Assembly: GCA_030549335.1 (NCBI GenBank)
Contig: JAUKPH010000028.1
Span: 2,108,001-2,172,000 of the forward strand
DNA length: 64,000 bases
Reading direction: 5' to 3'
Source: Pontederia crassipes
Taxonomy: Eukaryota; Streptophyta; Magnoliopsida; Commelinales; Pontederiaceae
The notes under the pieces were generated by a model, which was not told where the DNA came from, did no database searches, and worked only from the letters and a program-made list of their open reading frames with translations. The position numbers and the translations under genes are program-made. This document shows, piece by piece, positions 1 through 13,204 of the stretch (the first letter of the stretch is position 1; each line of letters opens with the position of its first letter).

Positions 1-1370
1 AGACTTTTTGACACCATAGTTCATTAGAATTTTTACTAGGGGATAGTGTTCTGGTCAATTAAAAATTATATTTAATTGCCAGATAACTTTGTATTGCGAG
101 TAGAGTATATAGATAAAAAAATACAGCTTATAATAGAGTATGTATTCTTTCGTCAATATATTTTTTATTTATTATTTCTCTCTTTCCTTTTTTATTATTT
201 ACATCTATACTTTATCAAACAAAATGAGACATAATTGTAATATACTTTGATTAATAAAATTTCATTTTCCGAACAAATACATTTTAAAATTAAATAATTT
301 TACAAGTTATTATGTTAATATAGAAATATCTCTATACATTAAAAAATGTAAATCATGTGAGTAATATTTATTTTTATTAATGTTATTGATATACTTGTCA
401 AAAAATTATATTAAAAAAATTATCACTTTGTTAAAAAAAATATTACTTGATAATCGAATTGAATATTATTTACGCGTTATCGAACAAAGCTTAATTGATC
501 GTGACACTTGGCAAAATAAAAATCGTGACACTTAGCATTTTTGTTAATATAAATAAGTACTGGTAAAAGTGGAATGATGAATCACGAGCGTTTAAGTCCA
601 TAGAATAAATTAAGCACTTTTATTTTTTTAATAAATAATGAAGGAGTTACATTTTTTTTTATTTTGACAAATAAGTTATTGACACTGTGAAAATAATGTT
701 GACCCAATCCTTTCCCAGTGAAATGATTGTGACGTTACAAATGCTTCGGGATTCGCTCGAAATTACGGTTTTCAGAGAGGCGAGTGGGATGATTGCGATG
801 TTAGTTCGACAAATACGTGGAATTTGCTTTGAAGGTAGGAAAAATTTTAATACATTTTAATGCTCCACGTTGTAAAGCATCAACATCACACGTAAATTCA
901 TGTGAAAAATTATGACCATCTTTCTAACAATTTGAGGGTTGGAGAATTATATTTTAATAAATCCATTCTATAATAACCTGGAATTGGATTTTATTTGTTA
1001 GTAAATAATATTGAAAATTATTAGTATCTAATTATTCATGAACCCGGGAATTTTTTTAATGAAATTTATAATTTTGTTAATCAATAATGTCAACGTAAAT
1101 TAGTTGGAACTAAGCTGATTTTTTTTTAATAATTAGTTACCGACTTGTTCCGATTTTATAATAACTTTGGATTTAGATTTTTCCCAAATAAACAAATCTT
1201 TGCGAAAGGACGATTTGGTTTAGTGAATTACAAATTTATTTCGTAAAATGTGGGTCCCCGAGCCCCATTGCGGAGCCAGATTTGGCGCACCCGTTTGGAC
1301 CCGTCCAGATCTGCACAAGTGTTGGTGTCGCGTCGCCCACTCCTCCTAAAATAAACAATAAAATATGACA
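1..1370. other. AT-rich intergenic sequence
   Basis: Very AT-rich DNA with many short A/T runs and no open frame that resembles a known protein. Base composition changes abruptly to GC-rich at about 1240, just before the F-box gene promoter. No complete transposon boundary was found. Confidence 0.6.
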
Positions 1371-1373
1371 TAC

Positions 1374-1380
1374 CTATAAA
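1374..1380 (+). promoter_or_regulatory. TATA box of the F-box gene
   Basis: CTATAAA lies about 80 bases before the ATG at 1461, so initiation about 30 bases downstream would leave a leader of roughly 50 bases. A five-codon ATG frame at 1384 would lie upstream of that initiation point. Confidence 0.55.
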
Positions 1381-1460
1381 TCAATGGCATTTGCGTAATA
1401 GCTTACAAATCAGCTGCCCCTTGCCCGCTTTTTTTTTTCTATTTTCTCAAGTTCGCCTCG

Positions 1461-2819
1461 ATGACCGCAGTTCCTCTTTTTTCTTCCCCTTCCCCCACCA
1501 CCTCGTCCATTTCCGACCTCCCCAAGATGCCCTCCACCGCCGCCGCTCTTCCTCCTTCCTCGTCTCCGGCGAAGTCAGCGGACGCCGCGGAAGGTCCCTC
1601 CCAGATCGAGTCTTTCGCTCCTCCGGCGACGGCGAGCCCGATCCAGCTGCTGCCTGAGGACGCGCTCCACAACGTCCTGGGGCGCCTTCCTCTGCGCGAG
1701 GTGCTGGCGTGCCGCCCGGCCTGCAGGGCCTTCCGCGAGGCGCTCTCATCGACGCCGTTTCTCGCATCGCTGCCGCCGCTCCGCCTGCTCGCCCTCCGGC
1801 ACCCGCGCGCCGCCCCCTCCCCTCACCCCTCCCTCCACGCCCTCGATCCCTCCAGCCGCCGGTGGCTCCGCATCCCCCTCTCGTTTCTCCCCTTTCCGTC
1901 TTCCTCCCCAATCGCCGCCTCGCCATCCCTCCTCTACCTCTGGGTCGATACATCCGCCGCTGCCAACGCTGTCGCAGACCACGGGGCCGGCGGTAAATTC
2001 CGCAGTCACTACCCGTCCAAGTCGCTGGCTGTCTGCAACCCGCTCACCGGATCCCATCGACTCCTGCCCCCGCTAGGCTCCGCCTGGGCCCGCCACGGCA
2101 CCGTCCTTGCCGGCCCCGCTGGCACCGTCCTCGTCCTCACCGAGCTGGCCGCTCTCGCGCATGCGCCATCGCCCGGCACTACCGATGGTTGGCTCAAGTT
2201 CTCCCTCAACCTCCCTTCGAAGCCGCGGAGCCCAATCCTTACGGCCGGCGCGGTCTTCGCCCTTTGCGACGTCGGTACGCCCTGGCGCAGCCAGTGGAAG
2301 GTCTTCTCCTGCCTCCTATCCGAGCTCGGCAGCGCCCGTGCCTGGGCGCCGCTCGAACGGCATGCCTGGGGTGATGTCTTCGACGTCCTCAGGCGGCCTC
2401 GGTTGATCGCTGGAGCTGGTGATGGACGGATCCTGATGATTGGCGGCCTGAGACCGTCGTACGCCGCCGACGCGCCGTGCTCGACCGTGCTTATCCTTCG
2501 GCTGGACCTTGCGTCCATGGAGTGGGATGAGGCAGGCAGGATGCCGCCAGAGATGTATAGATGCTTCAGCGGCGCGTGGCCAGGGACTGCGGGCGGATCT
2601 GCTGCTGTGGTTGGAGGTAATAACAAGGTAAAAGTGTTTGGCGGGCACGGGAGGGTGTGGTTCTCGGGGAAGAGGGTAAGAGGAAAGCTGGCTATGTGGG
2701 AAGAGGAGGAGGTCGGGAAAGGCGGTGGTCGGTGGAGCTGGGTGGAAGGGTTGCCCGGGTACAATGAAGGTGTCTACAGAGGCTTTGTATTTGATGCCGG
2801 ATTCACAGCAACTCCATGA
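1461..2819 (+). CDS. F-box protein with kelch-like C-terminal region
   Basis: Single-exon frame of 452 residues. Family role: substrate receptor of SCF (SKP1-cullin-F-box) ubiquitin ligases. After a Ser/Ala/Pro-rich N-terminus, a canonical F-box is visible at about residues 63-105, with LLPEDALHNVLGRLPL and a following RPACRAFREAL helix. The C-terminal part contains CNPLTGSHRLLPP and the phrases ILMIGG and VKVFGGHGRVW, which resemble kelch blades of plant F-box/kelch proteins, but full kelch repeats are not obvious. An internal ATG at 1527 would remove 22 residues; 1461 is used because it is the first ATG after the predicted start of transcription. The gene is much richer in GC than its flanks, as is common for monocot single-exon genes. 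The substrate is unknown. Confidence 0.9.
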   Translation: MTAVPLFSSPSPTTSSISDLPKMPSTAAALPPSSSPAKSADAAEGPSQIESFAPPATASPIQLLPEDALHNVLGRLPLREVLACRPACRAFREALSSTPFLASLPPLRLLALRHPRAAPSPHPSLHALDPSSRRWLRIPLSFLPFPSSSPIAASPSLLYLWVDTSAAANAVADHGAGGKFRSHYPSKSLAVCNPLTGSHRLLPPLGSAWARHGTVLAGPAGTVLVLTELAALAHAPSPGTTDGWLKFSLNLPSKPRSPILTAGAVFALCDVGTPWRSQWKVFSCLLSELGSARAWAPLERHAWGDVFDVLRRPRLIAGAGDGRILMIGGLRPSYAADAPCSTVLILRLDLASMEWDEAGRMPPEMYRCFSGAWPGTAGGSAAVVGGNNKVKVFGGHGRVWFSGKRVRGKLAMWEEEEVGKGGGRWSWVEGLPGYNEGVYRGFVFDAGFTATP

Positions 2820-2825
2820 GCGGAG

Positions 2826-4385
2826 GTGAGATTTCCTGTTTCCCCAGGCCAAGGTTTGTTAAATCTCCAATCTTTAGATGCATGCTAGTTGTACTATTTA
2901 CAATCTGCAATAGCTGATATTAACATACAATCAAATTGAATGACGGATTTCTTGTCTAAGTACGATTACACTGCCTCCTCCAGAGAGATTCTCTGGCAAG
3001 ATGAGCCTGCTAAGAACATCATCTATCTTTTGTGTCAAGACTCTAATGGTTTCTTAATTAGCAGATAATTATATTTCCTAAAAAGAAATAGCTGACGTTA
3101 ACAACATAATTTCCTCGGCTTGCTCAACATTTTCAAGTGCATTCAGCATTCTGAAGAGTCAACTCGGTAGATGGAGCATTCAACATTGCTTAAAAATTTG
3201 CCCCCAATCCAATTCGCTAGTCAATTTCCTAAAAACATTGAAATAGAAGCAGCAATATTTTAACAAATTTGGAAGGGGATGAGGCCCTGGGTAGCCATTT
3301 GTTTTGCGTACCCTTGCGCCATCCGGTATTCCAAAGAGTACATATGTTAACAAATCTGAAGGCCTAGGAGCACACTGTAAGCTTCTTAAAAGCCTAATTG
3401 GAATATTATTTGACAGTGTCATTGGGGATTTCTCTGATCACAAGAAGGTATAAATTTTGGATCCAGGACTCATGGTTGTGTTTCCTAGTCTTGTAACTTT
3501 TTTGTCAAAGTATTTGATGCTCTAAACCTTGTTATTGTAACTTATTAGAGACACATCCATCTCCTGAGTAGGTTTCCATTTAGACCATTTAGGCCTACTC
3601 TGTTAAGCATACCACATATATAGATGTTTCATTATTGTCGCAAGATGACATCTTGTGTTTTTGTTTTCCAAAGACCTAACGTGGTTACGTATTACTGACT
3701 GACACCCTTATCTTTCTAAGAGAAAACATGGTTACACATTGATGATGGCATCCTAATGATAAGGAGAATAGGGAGGAAAACTTCTCTGGAAGACTAAGTT
3801 CACTTCTAAAAAAAAGAGAATAAGTTCACTAATTAATACATCAGCTTTCACTCTTTGATACCTTCATTGAATTTGAATGTTACTAAGTTATTGTTCATTC
3901 TCTCCTAATGATTTCTTGTTCTTAAAAGTATATTCTCAGTTTTTAATGGAGAAGCCTTTTGTACTAATAGGAAACTAGGATGGTAAAAGTATTAGTTTGA
4001 GTAGTGCACGTACTGGCTGTTCTTCATGGTTCAATATTTGCAAAGAGTTGAAGATGAATTGTTACCAGAACAAAGAATATCTTGTACCAGTAATTACTCG
4101 TGAATGTTAAAATCTTGTGGCGAGGATATATGCACAGTGAGCATATACCTCCATAAAGTTCATCTGCTTTGTAATTGAATAACATTGCAATCAAATTGAT
4201 AAAGTCAAAGATTCTCTTATTTATTAAAATTTGGTGTGATTGCAAGCAAAATATTGTTCTTCCACTTACTGTATCACCCAATGTATATGTTAATTCTATT
4301 TCCTCCTGTTATTACTCAACCTGTTATATATGTTAAAATGAAGATTCCAACCACTGATTTATATGGCTATGATTAATTTGTTTAG
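2826..4385 (+). other. possible 3'-UTR intron of the F-box gene
   Basis: Seven bases after the stop codon there is a good donor (CGGAG|GTGAG), and at 4385 a T-rich stretch ends in TTTAG|G. The DNA after the acceptor is less AT-rich and transcript-like for several hundred bases. There is no coding frame of interest in between. This is an inference from splice-site appearance only; alternatively the transcript ends soon after the stop. Confidence 0.35.
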
Positions 4386-6235
4386 GTTTTAGCTTGGATT
4401 TGCTAAAGCTCTACCGTTCTTGGAACAAAACTAGCGAGCAAATTGCATCATGGCGGCATTTTGCTAAAGGGATCTAGACATGCTGCCTTTTGCTATTGAC
4501 CACCTGATCTGGCTGCAAGCACCGCATGCTTCAGTTATGACATGCGAGAGGGATGATATGAATTTCACATTATGTGGAGAAGCAGAACTGGAAATTGTGT
4601 GCTCCTGTATTTATTTATTCCATGATTTTCGCTCAGCATTTGGTTGAATCTTAAGAGGAATGGTTCATGTCTTTGACTTAATCGTTTGTTTATCTCTGCT
4701 CAACTTTGGAATGGCACAAGGGATCTGGCACCACATTTTGGGCTTTTGCATTGCATTTAAGAAGTGTTATGTCAGTACGAGCATCTTTAAGGTAGAGATT
4801 GCCAATATTAGAGGTGGACAGTTTCATTTTTTTTTTCATCATTTTCCTTTCCAATTGTTTCTGATCGGTTTTAATGCAGTGCAGACGAATTAATGTTCTG
4901 GAAGGGCTCCCAAAAGAACTTTTAATGAAACGAAGACCGTAGCTCTATACTTCATTTCTGTAAATAATTTAAGTTGGAGGATAATTAGTTTCTTGGAATG
5001 TTTGTGTGTTCGGTGCCGTTTTAATAGTTTTTTCGTCTGAACAATGTGGTCGGTGTGGTTAACTGACGAGTTTGATGCTCTTATTGGTTAATAATCTGGT
5101 TGAGAACCTGATTTGAAGACCATTTTGCTGATTTTTTTTTTGTGATAATTTATGGATGGTGCGGAGGACGTCAACTAGGTTTCAATAGCAGGATGTAGGC
5201 ATTGCCTGCCGCCATTCATCATTCTATATCTGCTCTGCTTTTGTTAACGAAATCAATTTCAACATGAATTTGTATGTTCAATCTGCATGCAACCTAGAAA
5301 TTATTACTTTCTCAGTAGGCTAATTAAGAGATGTGCAACTGCCAATCGCCTGCGGCCTGCAGCTCATCTTTCCTCGTTTGCTGGCTTGGCGTGCATTTGC
5401 CTAAAGATTAGCAGGGGCCAACGTACACACATGGTTATAAAAAAAAGAGAGAGAATCATACATCTGAGAGAGTTTTAAGTGAGGAGAAGCACTTCCACTA
5501 ACTTGGTGAGTGACAAAGCACATTTGATGATGCTCCTTCGGTTGAAGTGTTGAATAATGAATATACAATATGGAAATGTTGTTGGATTTCCTTAGTAGTT
5601 AGTACTTAGTAGTAGTAGTGGACCTCCCACCAAAAAGAGTATCTATGGAATGTCCGTAACGTGGATAATGGCAAGGTATCACGTATTTACTTATCCAGTA
5701 TAATGATCCAAAAGATAGAACGATTTCTTATGTTTTAGCAGCATTAAGGGGAGCATCGAAACGTGTTATTTCTCAGAATTATATAAATAACTTTTTGCGT
5801 AGTTTCCACGAAGAAAGTTGGAAAAAATAATGTTTTTTTTTTATTGTAGTGATCATGATCTGTATTTAGACAACTAGTAACACTTTGTTTAATATAGGAA
5901 AAAAAATGTTTTGAAGATTTCAATTACTTGACATGAGTTCATCTAGATTCTAGAGCGTTGATTCCTATTCAACGATCGAAGTAAAGGGAATAATATCCTA
6001 TAAATAAGTTAACCTATTTAGTTTAAAAATAATAATAAAATTTTGGGTTAAGAAAATTTCTGTCATAGATAAAAATGGCATATCCCTGTAGACGTAACAA
6101 ATAAAAAGACCAAGTAACACCTTCAAAATTCATCACTCACTCTATCACGTGGCAATTAAATTATTTCTTGGACTAATATCTTTTGAGATTACATAATAAA
6201 AAAATCGGTGGAAGCTAATATATTCCTTATTCCTA
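4386..6235. other. possible distal 3' UTR, then gene-free DNA
   Basis: 4386 to about 5000 could be a distal 3'-UTR exon of the F-box gene if the upstream intron is real. The rest is AT-rich with no recognisable coding sequence, RNA gene or complete transposon. A short frame at 5287-5478 has no recognisable domain and is probably chance. Confidence 0.4.
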
Positions 6236-6236
6236 C

Positions 6237-6319
<83 letters not shown>
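6236..6319 (+). repeat. (AAT)n microsatellite, about 28 units
   Basis: Uninterrupted AAT trinucleotide array. On the forward strand it creates an artefactual poly-asparagine frame, which is not a gene. Confidence 0.98.
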
Positions 6320-7739
6320 GACCCTCTTATGTAATTGCATCATCACAAATTTTAATGCGTAACATTTATTGCATTAATTTTTTATATTACCTAACAATCT
6401 ACATTACCTAATCTAAAAATTATCCCTTATTATGTGCATTATCTTATTTACTATGCATAAGTAATCTCTTCAACAATCCAAATGACACTATTTACTTATA
6501 ACAAAATATTACTAGCATTATGTTTACTAAAATACCTTTTATTATTGACGTCAAGTTAAAGTTTATTTATTTTAGCTAAAAGTTCGAACAAAAAACATAA
6601 AATCAATAAATTAATTAATATAATAATAAATATTTTGTGTATTTTAAAATGAACATAATGGTAATAAATATATATAATATTAAAAATAATAACTAATAAT
6701 AATATACAATTCATGCATATAACAATAATAAGATACTTATATTTTCAATATTATGTATCTAAATGAGAAAGGGCAAAAATGAAAAAAAAAGATAAATTCA
6801 GATTGCCAATTGAGAGACAATTTGGGACACCTACTCATAATCAATGAGGATTGTCACTTCATAAATAATCTGCATTGCTAGACAATCTAAATTACTTATA
6901 AAAAAATAACATAAATAATATAATGTGGTAAGTACAAGTAATTTAATTCAGATTACTAGTAATGTAGAAACATTACTTATAGAAAAAAAATGTCCCCTTA
7001 GTTGCCTATATAAATGGATGAAATGCCTTAACAAAAGTAATTGAATTTTAAATCATTAATCACATTAGGAATCAATAAGGAACAATGGGACACATTTCTT
7101 TTCACTTATTTCAATTCTTTTCATTCATTTCATTTTTTTTCATTTTATCACAAACATTGATATTCTTTATTTTTTTATATTCATTAAATGCAATTGAACT
7201 TTGTCAAATAAAATAAAATTTTAATTTTTCACTTATGAGTTTTTTTACTAAGAAATTTTGTTGAGCAGATGATTTTCTTTACCCGATAATTTTCCTTGAC
7301 CCATTAAGTGAACAAATATTAATTTGTTGGGACTATGGTATCCAGGATTAATAAAAAATTAAGAAAATGAATAAGAAAGAATATAAACATAGAGATTTAA
7401 CGTGATATAATTCTCTTAATCACTGTGAACAAAAAAGAAACATCTACTGATAAAAGAGATCGTCACCAGAAGAAATTTCACTATGAACAATAAAAAGTAT
7501 ATCGTGATTAAATCATAATGGTTTAAGCGCTCCACTTTCGTTACAAATCCTTATTTTTCCTTTTTTTTTCTTTCACAATTTTGGATACAAATTACAAAGT
7601 ACATAGGTTAGTTGCGAATGTTACCTAGGAGAATAGTAAAGATGCATAATGTTAACCTCAACGAGAGGTAGTCCAAAAGTCATGTTGCACCCATGGCTCA
7701 TAAGGAATTCATTGAATAAGAAAGATTGTTGTTAGGTAA
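6320..7739. other. AT-rich intergenic sequence
   Basis: No gene seen. The stretch 6340-7000 contains repeated near-palindromic words such as AATCTGCATTAC / AATCTAAATTAC that suggest an old MITE, but no terminal repeat with a matching target duplication could be delimited. Confidence 0.4.
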
Positions 7740-7886
7740 TAAATGATAAATAATTATGTCAGAAATTAGATTGATAAAAGAAAAGACTTATAAGGTACAC
7801 TGATAGTCCTTTTAAAGAGATTATCGATGTTGCTCAAATTATCTTTCATAAATTCGAGGATAAATTTATTTTTAAGGAGGTTATTA
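7740..7886 (+). mobile_element. Ty3/gypsy internal 3' remnant with polypurine tract
   Basis: The sequence TTCGAGGATAAATT followed by TTTAAGGAGG lies just before a TGTAAT LTR start. A 'TTCGAGGACGAA...AAGGAGG' polypurine arrangement is typical of the 3' end of plant Ty3/gypsy internal regions. Only about 150 bases look internal; the rest of the polyprotein is not present, so this is a truncated element. Confidence 0.5.
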
Positions 7887-10669
7887 TGTAATACCCCACG
7901 ATTTCATCAAGGACAAAATAGTAATTTTATAAGTTAATTAGAATTCTTGATGGATTGAAGATTATCAAAATGATAATTTAAAAAGGAATAGGAATGTGAT
8001 CAGAAAATAAATGCAAAGAGAAATGAAAGACTAATCCTATTTGGAGAAGGAATTATAGTTTAAGTAGAATTAAAAGTATAGTTAGAAAAATAAAAGGAAA
8101 AGGAAAAAGATTAAATCCTATTGGGATTTGGGATTAAGAATTGTAATTAGATCAAGATTTGGAATTTTAATTTAATTTGGGATCCAAAATAATGTTTAAT
8201 GGACATAAGACTCCCAATTAGAAAATGATTGAGAGTTTTATGGCTTAAAAATATGTGTTATTAAAATAATATTTATTATTATTTTAATCCAAAAATGAGT
8301 GATAAAATATTATGAAATTAAATAATTCTGAAAATTAGGAAAATAAGGAAGTAAAAAGATAAAATAAAAGTAGAGTATGATTGAGAGAAGTTAGGGAAGA
8401 GATAAAAAGGAATTTGAGTAGACATGAATTTGATAAGCATAATTATTGAATAATTAGTCAATTCGAATTTAATTAAATCTGAATATTTAATAGAGGATGC
8501 TTAATAATGGATGGTCATGATTAACTCAAGATTAGCCCAAGGCTCAAAGCGAGTAAAAAATCTAGTTAAAACAATCAATATGCCTAAAGGTGACTAGAAA
8601 TTATGATTAGCCTTCACAAAATTTCTACATGAGAGCTCTATCTTTCTCTTCTATTTTCTCACTAATCGAGGCACCTCATAGAGTAGACAATATACCATTT
8701 CAAAGTCCAGATATAGGAGAACAATATCCAAGTGATTAGCATGGGTTTCGAGGCATCATCGAGGAGGAATCATCGGTCAAAGTTTCGACGTTCGTGCAAT
8801 TAGAAGACAACAAAAGACAGTCAGTTTTTCAGCCAACTTAAGGTACATAGTGGAATCCCTTTTCTATCGATATTGACCTCTATACTCTTGTCCTTTATAT
8901 GGAAATTAGTTTGATATAACTTTTATATCAATTGGAATTGTTATGGCATCGATAGGATGACCAAAAAATCGTGTCAAAATATGACTTCCTTGATGACGAT
9001 AGAACCCAACCCGAGTTCTGTATGATATGGCCCGTGTTACTTTTAACACGGTCTGAATACTGATCGACACAACCCGAGTTTCATAGAACTCGGACCGGAT
9101 TGAATTTTACTGACATGGCTCGGGTTGTAAGTAGATACAACCCTTGACATTAATGGATGGATTGAAAAGACCGATCTTGCCCGAGTTCACATCATACCCG
9201 ACCTGGGTTTCGTCTAATCAAGGTGAGAAAATAGAATTGGAAATGCAGCCCGTGTTCCCACTGCCGTTGATCATTTTCTGCGGATAAAAATATGTTTTTA
9301 TATATTTATTTATAGTTTATTGGATAATTATTATTATTAATCATTACTGATCATTTGATTATCATATCTGATTTTAGTATAGTCATACCTCATGAAATTA
9401 TCATCATATTTGATTATATTATTGTTATTACACCCAATCATGATATCGATTATGGTATTGATCTATCCACCTTATTATTGATTGACTTAGATCAAATTAT
9501 TATCATATTTGATCATATGATTAATTATAATATTGATCTAGTGATTTTCTAATTGGATCATGTTTAACCTAAGATAAATCGTTAAAGATAGATATTTTAG
9601 GCAATTGAGATAAAAGCTAAAAATTGTTGAGCCATGTCCATCAATTGTCCTTGGGACTGATTGCACATTCGAGCTGATGGATTCGCTTTCGGGTTGATGA
9701 ATTTGTCTTCGGACTAATGGATAATTGTTTCGCCTTCGGGCTGATGGATAATTAAATTGAATGGAGTAGATAGCGTAAAAATTATGACTGTCTTGGATAT
9801 GATACTTCATCCCCCATCATGCCTAAATTTATCGGCATGAAGTGACATGGTGTCTCTTAATAATAGAAAGTTCTCATATTACGCCATTATGGCTGATGGA
9901 TTGATTCACCCTCGTGACTGATAGATAATTGATTCGCCATCATGACTGATGAATAATTGAATTGCTCCTTTATGGTTAATGGTTAATAAATTACGGTCTT
10001 TATGTCTGATGGATAAATTAAGAAATTATTCATAGAATCGAATCAATAATTGTTATTGTGGCCTTCATTGATTGATCGAAGATAATTGATATTGAATTGA
10101 TAGTTGTCATTAAATTGAACTGAGATATTATTGATTATAGATAAATAAAATTGATGGATCAATAGTAATTGATTAATTAATGATAAGAATTATTGCCATG
10201 ATTGATCAATTGATTATGCTCATCGTATTGTTAATTGATATTGTTCTAACCAATCATCAATCATTTATAGCTCATTGTTTATAGATAATTATTTATATCT
10301 AGTATTGATATTGATTCATGATTCATATAATTATTGTTATGGGTGTTCCTATGTACTGCGTTATCTCATTAGACTTTGTCCCTGTACTTGGATCCATGCA
10401 TGATGAGATAATGACGAACGGTTAGTGGTTCCTCTAATGGGTAACTTGCACATGTATATATGATCTACTATTTTATGGATATGGGCCATTAACCCACTGG
10501 TCCATAGATATTATAAATAGCTCCTGCATGTTGTAAAGGCTATTATACTTTAGTCTTCCATTTATGTAAATCAATATGTTAACCAATTAAAGTAAAAAAT
10601 ATAATTGAGTAATTCCGTCGACATAACCTTCTAGATATGTAAAGAAAAAAAATATATCGGGACATTACA
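7887..10669 (+). mobile_element. long LTR of a Ty3/gypsy-type element
   Basis: Begins TGTAATACCCC and ends GGGACATTACA, giving the short inverted ends TGTAAT/ATTACA expected for an LTR, immediately after the polypurine tract. Length 2783 bases. The middle (about 8990-9270) has repeated ACCCGAGTT/ACTCGGAC words, and the later part has CTTCGGGCTGATGGA-like repeats. The 5-base flanks do not match, consistent with the left side being internal element sequence rather than host DNA. Similar words recur around 36200-40150 and 58740-60310, pointing to a family. Confidence 0.6.
9656..10020 (+). repeat. degenerate tandem repeat inside the LTR
   Basis: A motif like TTCGCCTTCGGGCTGATGGATAA recurs with substitutions at about 9660-9760 and again at about 9890-10015 (CATGACTGATGAATAATTGA type). 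Unit lengths are irregular. Probably internal LTR satellite growth. Confidence 0.5.
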
Positions 10670-12053
10670 GGTGGATCAATAAAGAAAATGAGGCAAGGAT
10701 CGGTAAGAATCAAACCTTTTAGTGCAAATGACGATATTTCTCAATGTGATCAAATTGATCTACTTCTCTTTCTTCTCCTATAGATCTCTTGTTGGCATCA
10801 TGAGAGAGAGAGAGGGGGTAAAGGTAGACATCATAGTTTAGGGTTTATAAGGTTATTTATAGGGTGTCGTTGTGGAATAACCTCGATACCAACAAATCGT
10901 CGTTATCAATATGAGGGAGAAATTGATGAACATATAGATGAAGAACAACAAGAAATCACACAGATAGAAAGACATACAAATTTTATGTAATTCGAAAACT
11001 CTCCTACGTCCACGACCGTCTCACAGAGTTTTCACTATGTTTAGGTATCTATCTTATTTACGTTACACGCATTACCCAGATCCCATCAATATATGATGCA
11101 TAACCGCCATTAGATATATGCATTGAATAACAACTTAGGATAACCGAATATCTATCATGATATCATTAAAATTTCATATCTAACAAATAAGATAGTTATG
11201 ATAAGCACTTAATCTACCCATATTATGATTACAAGGAAGCTACAATATTTCATATTCTTCCTACCATAACTAACAAATTAATTAGTTCCAAATCATGCTC
11301 CATCTAACTAATTCCAATGAGTGCCTTCGAGGTTAGGGGATATTATCATAACTAATAATTTTATCTTTTCCATTTTTTTCTTTTCTTATATTAATTTTAT
11401 TTTCTTTTCAAATGTCAGGTTTTACAAGATGATGCAGAGTATACATGTGTCGCGTATATATTGATTTATTCATTCATCAATTTTTCTTTCCATTTCCCTG
11501 AAGTGACACATTTTGAAAGCTTTATTTAGTTAATTAATCACCTGGTCATTGTTAAATTATGATTTTGATCAGCTCATCGTTCAAGGATTTCTCTCTTCTT
11601 CTTTTAAGTGAAATCCATTTGTATTTAAATTAGTTAACCAGTACAAAATACTACAGAGTTGATCGACTAACATTTAGAAGAATTAGCTTCCTGGTATATA
11701 TGAGTAATTTAAAAAATTGAAGGCGTAAAAAATAAAGTGATAAATTTAAGGGGAGAATGAAGTGATAAATTTAAGGAAGAAAAAAAGGAAATGAGAGAAA
11801 AAGTACAAATGGAAATAATTGAATGAAAAAGGAGAAATAAATTAAACAAAAGGAAATTGTTGACATAAGTAATAATTAAATTAAAATAATTTAACAAAAA
11901 TAATAAAATACTAAAAATACTTATAAATTAAAAAATAGGGATCAATTTCATTCTTTAGTTTTTCTTGATGTTAAATAATTTGTTCATTTTTTTCGTAATA
12001 TTTATAGTATAATAATAAATCTAAATAAAATTTAATCATTCAACTTACTACGT
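10670..12053. other. gene-free AT-rich sequence
   Basis: No coding sequence recognised. If the preceding LTR were a 5' LTR, a primer-binding site should follow at once; GGTGGATCAATAAAG is only a weak match to the usual initiator-tRNA complement. A short GA run is at about 10803-10816. Confidence 0.4.
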
Positions 12054-12062
12054 TTTAAATAT

Positions 12063-12450
12063 GGATATAATGGTTGCCCATCTCCTCTTAAAGGGGTGGA
12101 CAAACTTGGCATTCGATCTACGATCTACGACACAGGTTGAGGCGGGTGGTTCGGGGTTATATTGCATAGGATGGCGCCGGTTTGATTCAGAGAGGGATGC
12201 CACCTGTTTGGTTCAAATGTCCGATTTAGGGTTTGGATATAAAAAAGTAAAATTCTATTAGTTCTTTCTATCTCCTCGCACGATCGCGACGTAGAGGGTA
12301 GGGTTCCTTCATGTGTGACAATGACTTTCGATCGTGACGATTGATCTCCTCGTGCATGACGACATCCCATCTCATCGCGCGATGGTGAGCAATCTCCTCG
12401 TGTACGATGGCGACTGATCTTTGCGCACCGCCGACCTCCACGCGGACCTT
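12063..12450 (+). repeat. left terminal inverted repeat of the MULE
   Basis: Aligns by eye with the reverse complement of about 14540-14930, including AGAGAGGGATG, GGATTTAGGGTTTGGATATAA and ATTAGTTCTTTCT blocks. The inner part turns into irregular TCTCCTCGNGCACGATGGCGA-type repeats, so the exact inner limit is uncertain. Confidence 0.85.
12238..12244 (+). promoter_or_regulatory. inward TATA box in left MULE TIR
   Basis: GGATATAAAA follows the conserved GGATTTAGGGTTT block and precedes a CT-rich leader-like stretch. The same arrangement is in the other TIR, facing the other way. TIR-borne promoters are known in MuDR-type elements; activity here is inferred. Confidence 0.45.
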
Positions 12451-13204
12451 CGAACCCCGCGCACCTTCGTGCGGAACCCCCCCTCTCGCACTCGACCGCC
12501 GCATGACCTTCGACCCTTGTGCGAACCTCCAACACCACGTGCACCACTGACGCCCGCGCACTATCTGACCCCCTACACGGACCTCCGAAACATGGGGCTT
12601 GCATGTTTATAAATACATGTGTTGGGGCAACAAGTAAGAGGTGATCATGTAAGAAAAAGATAGCCTCCTCGAGACAATTAACCATTGTAAAAGCATGTGT
12701 GAAAAATGACAGTTGCACTCTCGTTGTAAAGAGTGAAATGAATAACTCAAATACACACACCCAAAGTGAAATGAGTGAACTAGCTGTAACAAAAGTATAG
12801 TTATCAGATCAATAATAGAATAAGAACAACAGTGCGTAACATTTCACTTCCAACATAACATGAGATAATGTCAAGCCTTGCAACCAACAACATCCCCCAT
12901 GAGCAATTTCACTTCGACTATGCAAGGCTCCAAGCACAACAAGAGGGGGCAATAGCAACTCACAGTTCATTCCCAACAATCTAAAAAAAAAATACACCAA
13001 ATTTGTTATTCACATAGAAAAGCCAACAAATGAATAGAAACAAAATGGAAAAATGATTGAACCTTCATTTCATATTTTGGAAGGGCAACAAAAATCACAT
13101 ATAATGTGGATCTCCTTCATTTTCAGCATCCTATAAATAAACAAGACAAAGTATACATAAATGGATTGATAAAAAGATAACAAAGACAAAGGATGTAAAA
13201 CAAA

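Noticed and set aside
1447-2852. Minus-strand frames opposite the F-box gene
   Set aside because: Arg/Gly/Pro-rich shadows of the GC-rich F-box frame.
6208-6411. Poly-asparagine frame
   Set aside because: Created by the (AAT)n microsatellite.
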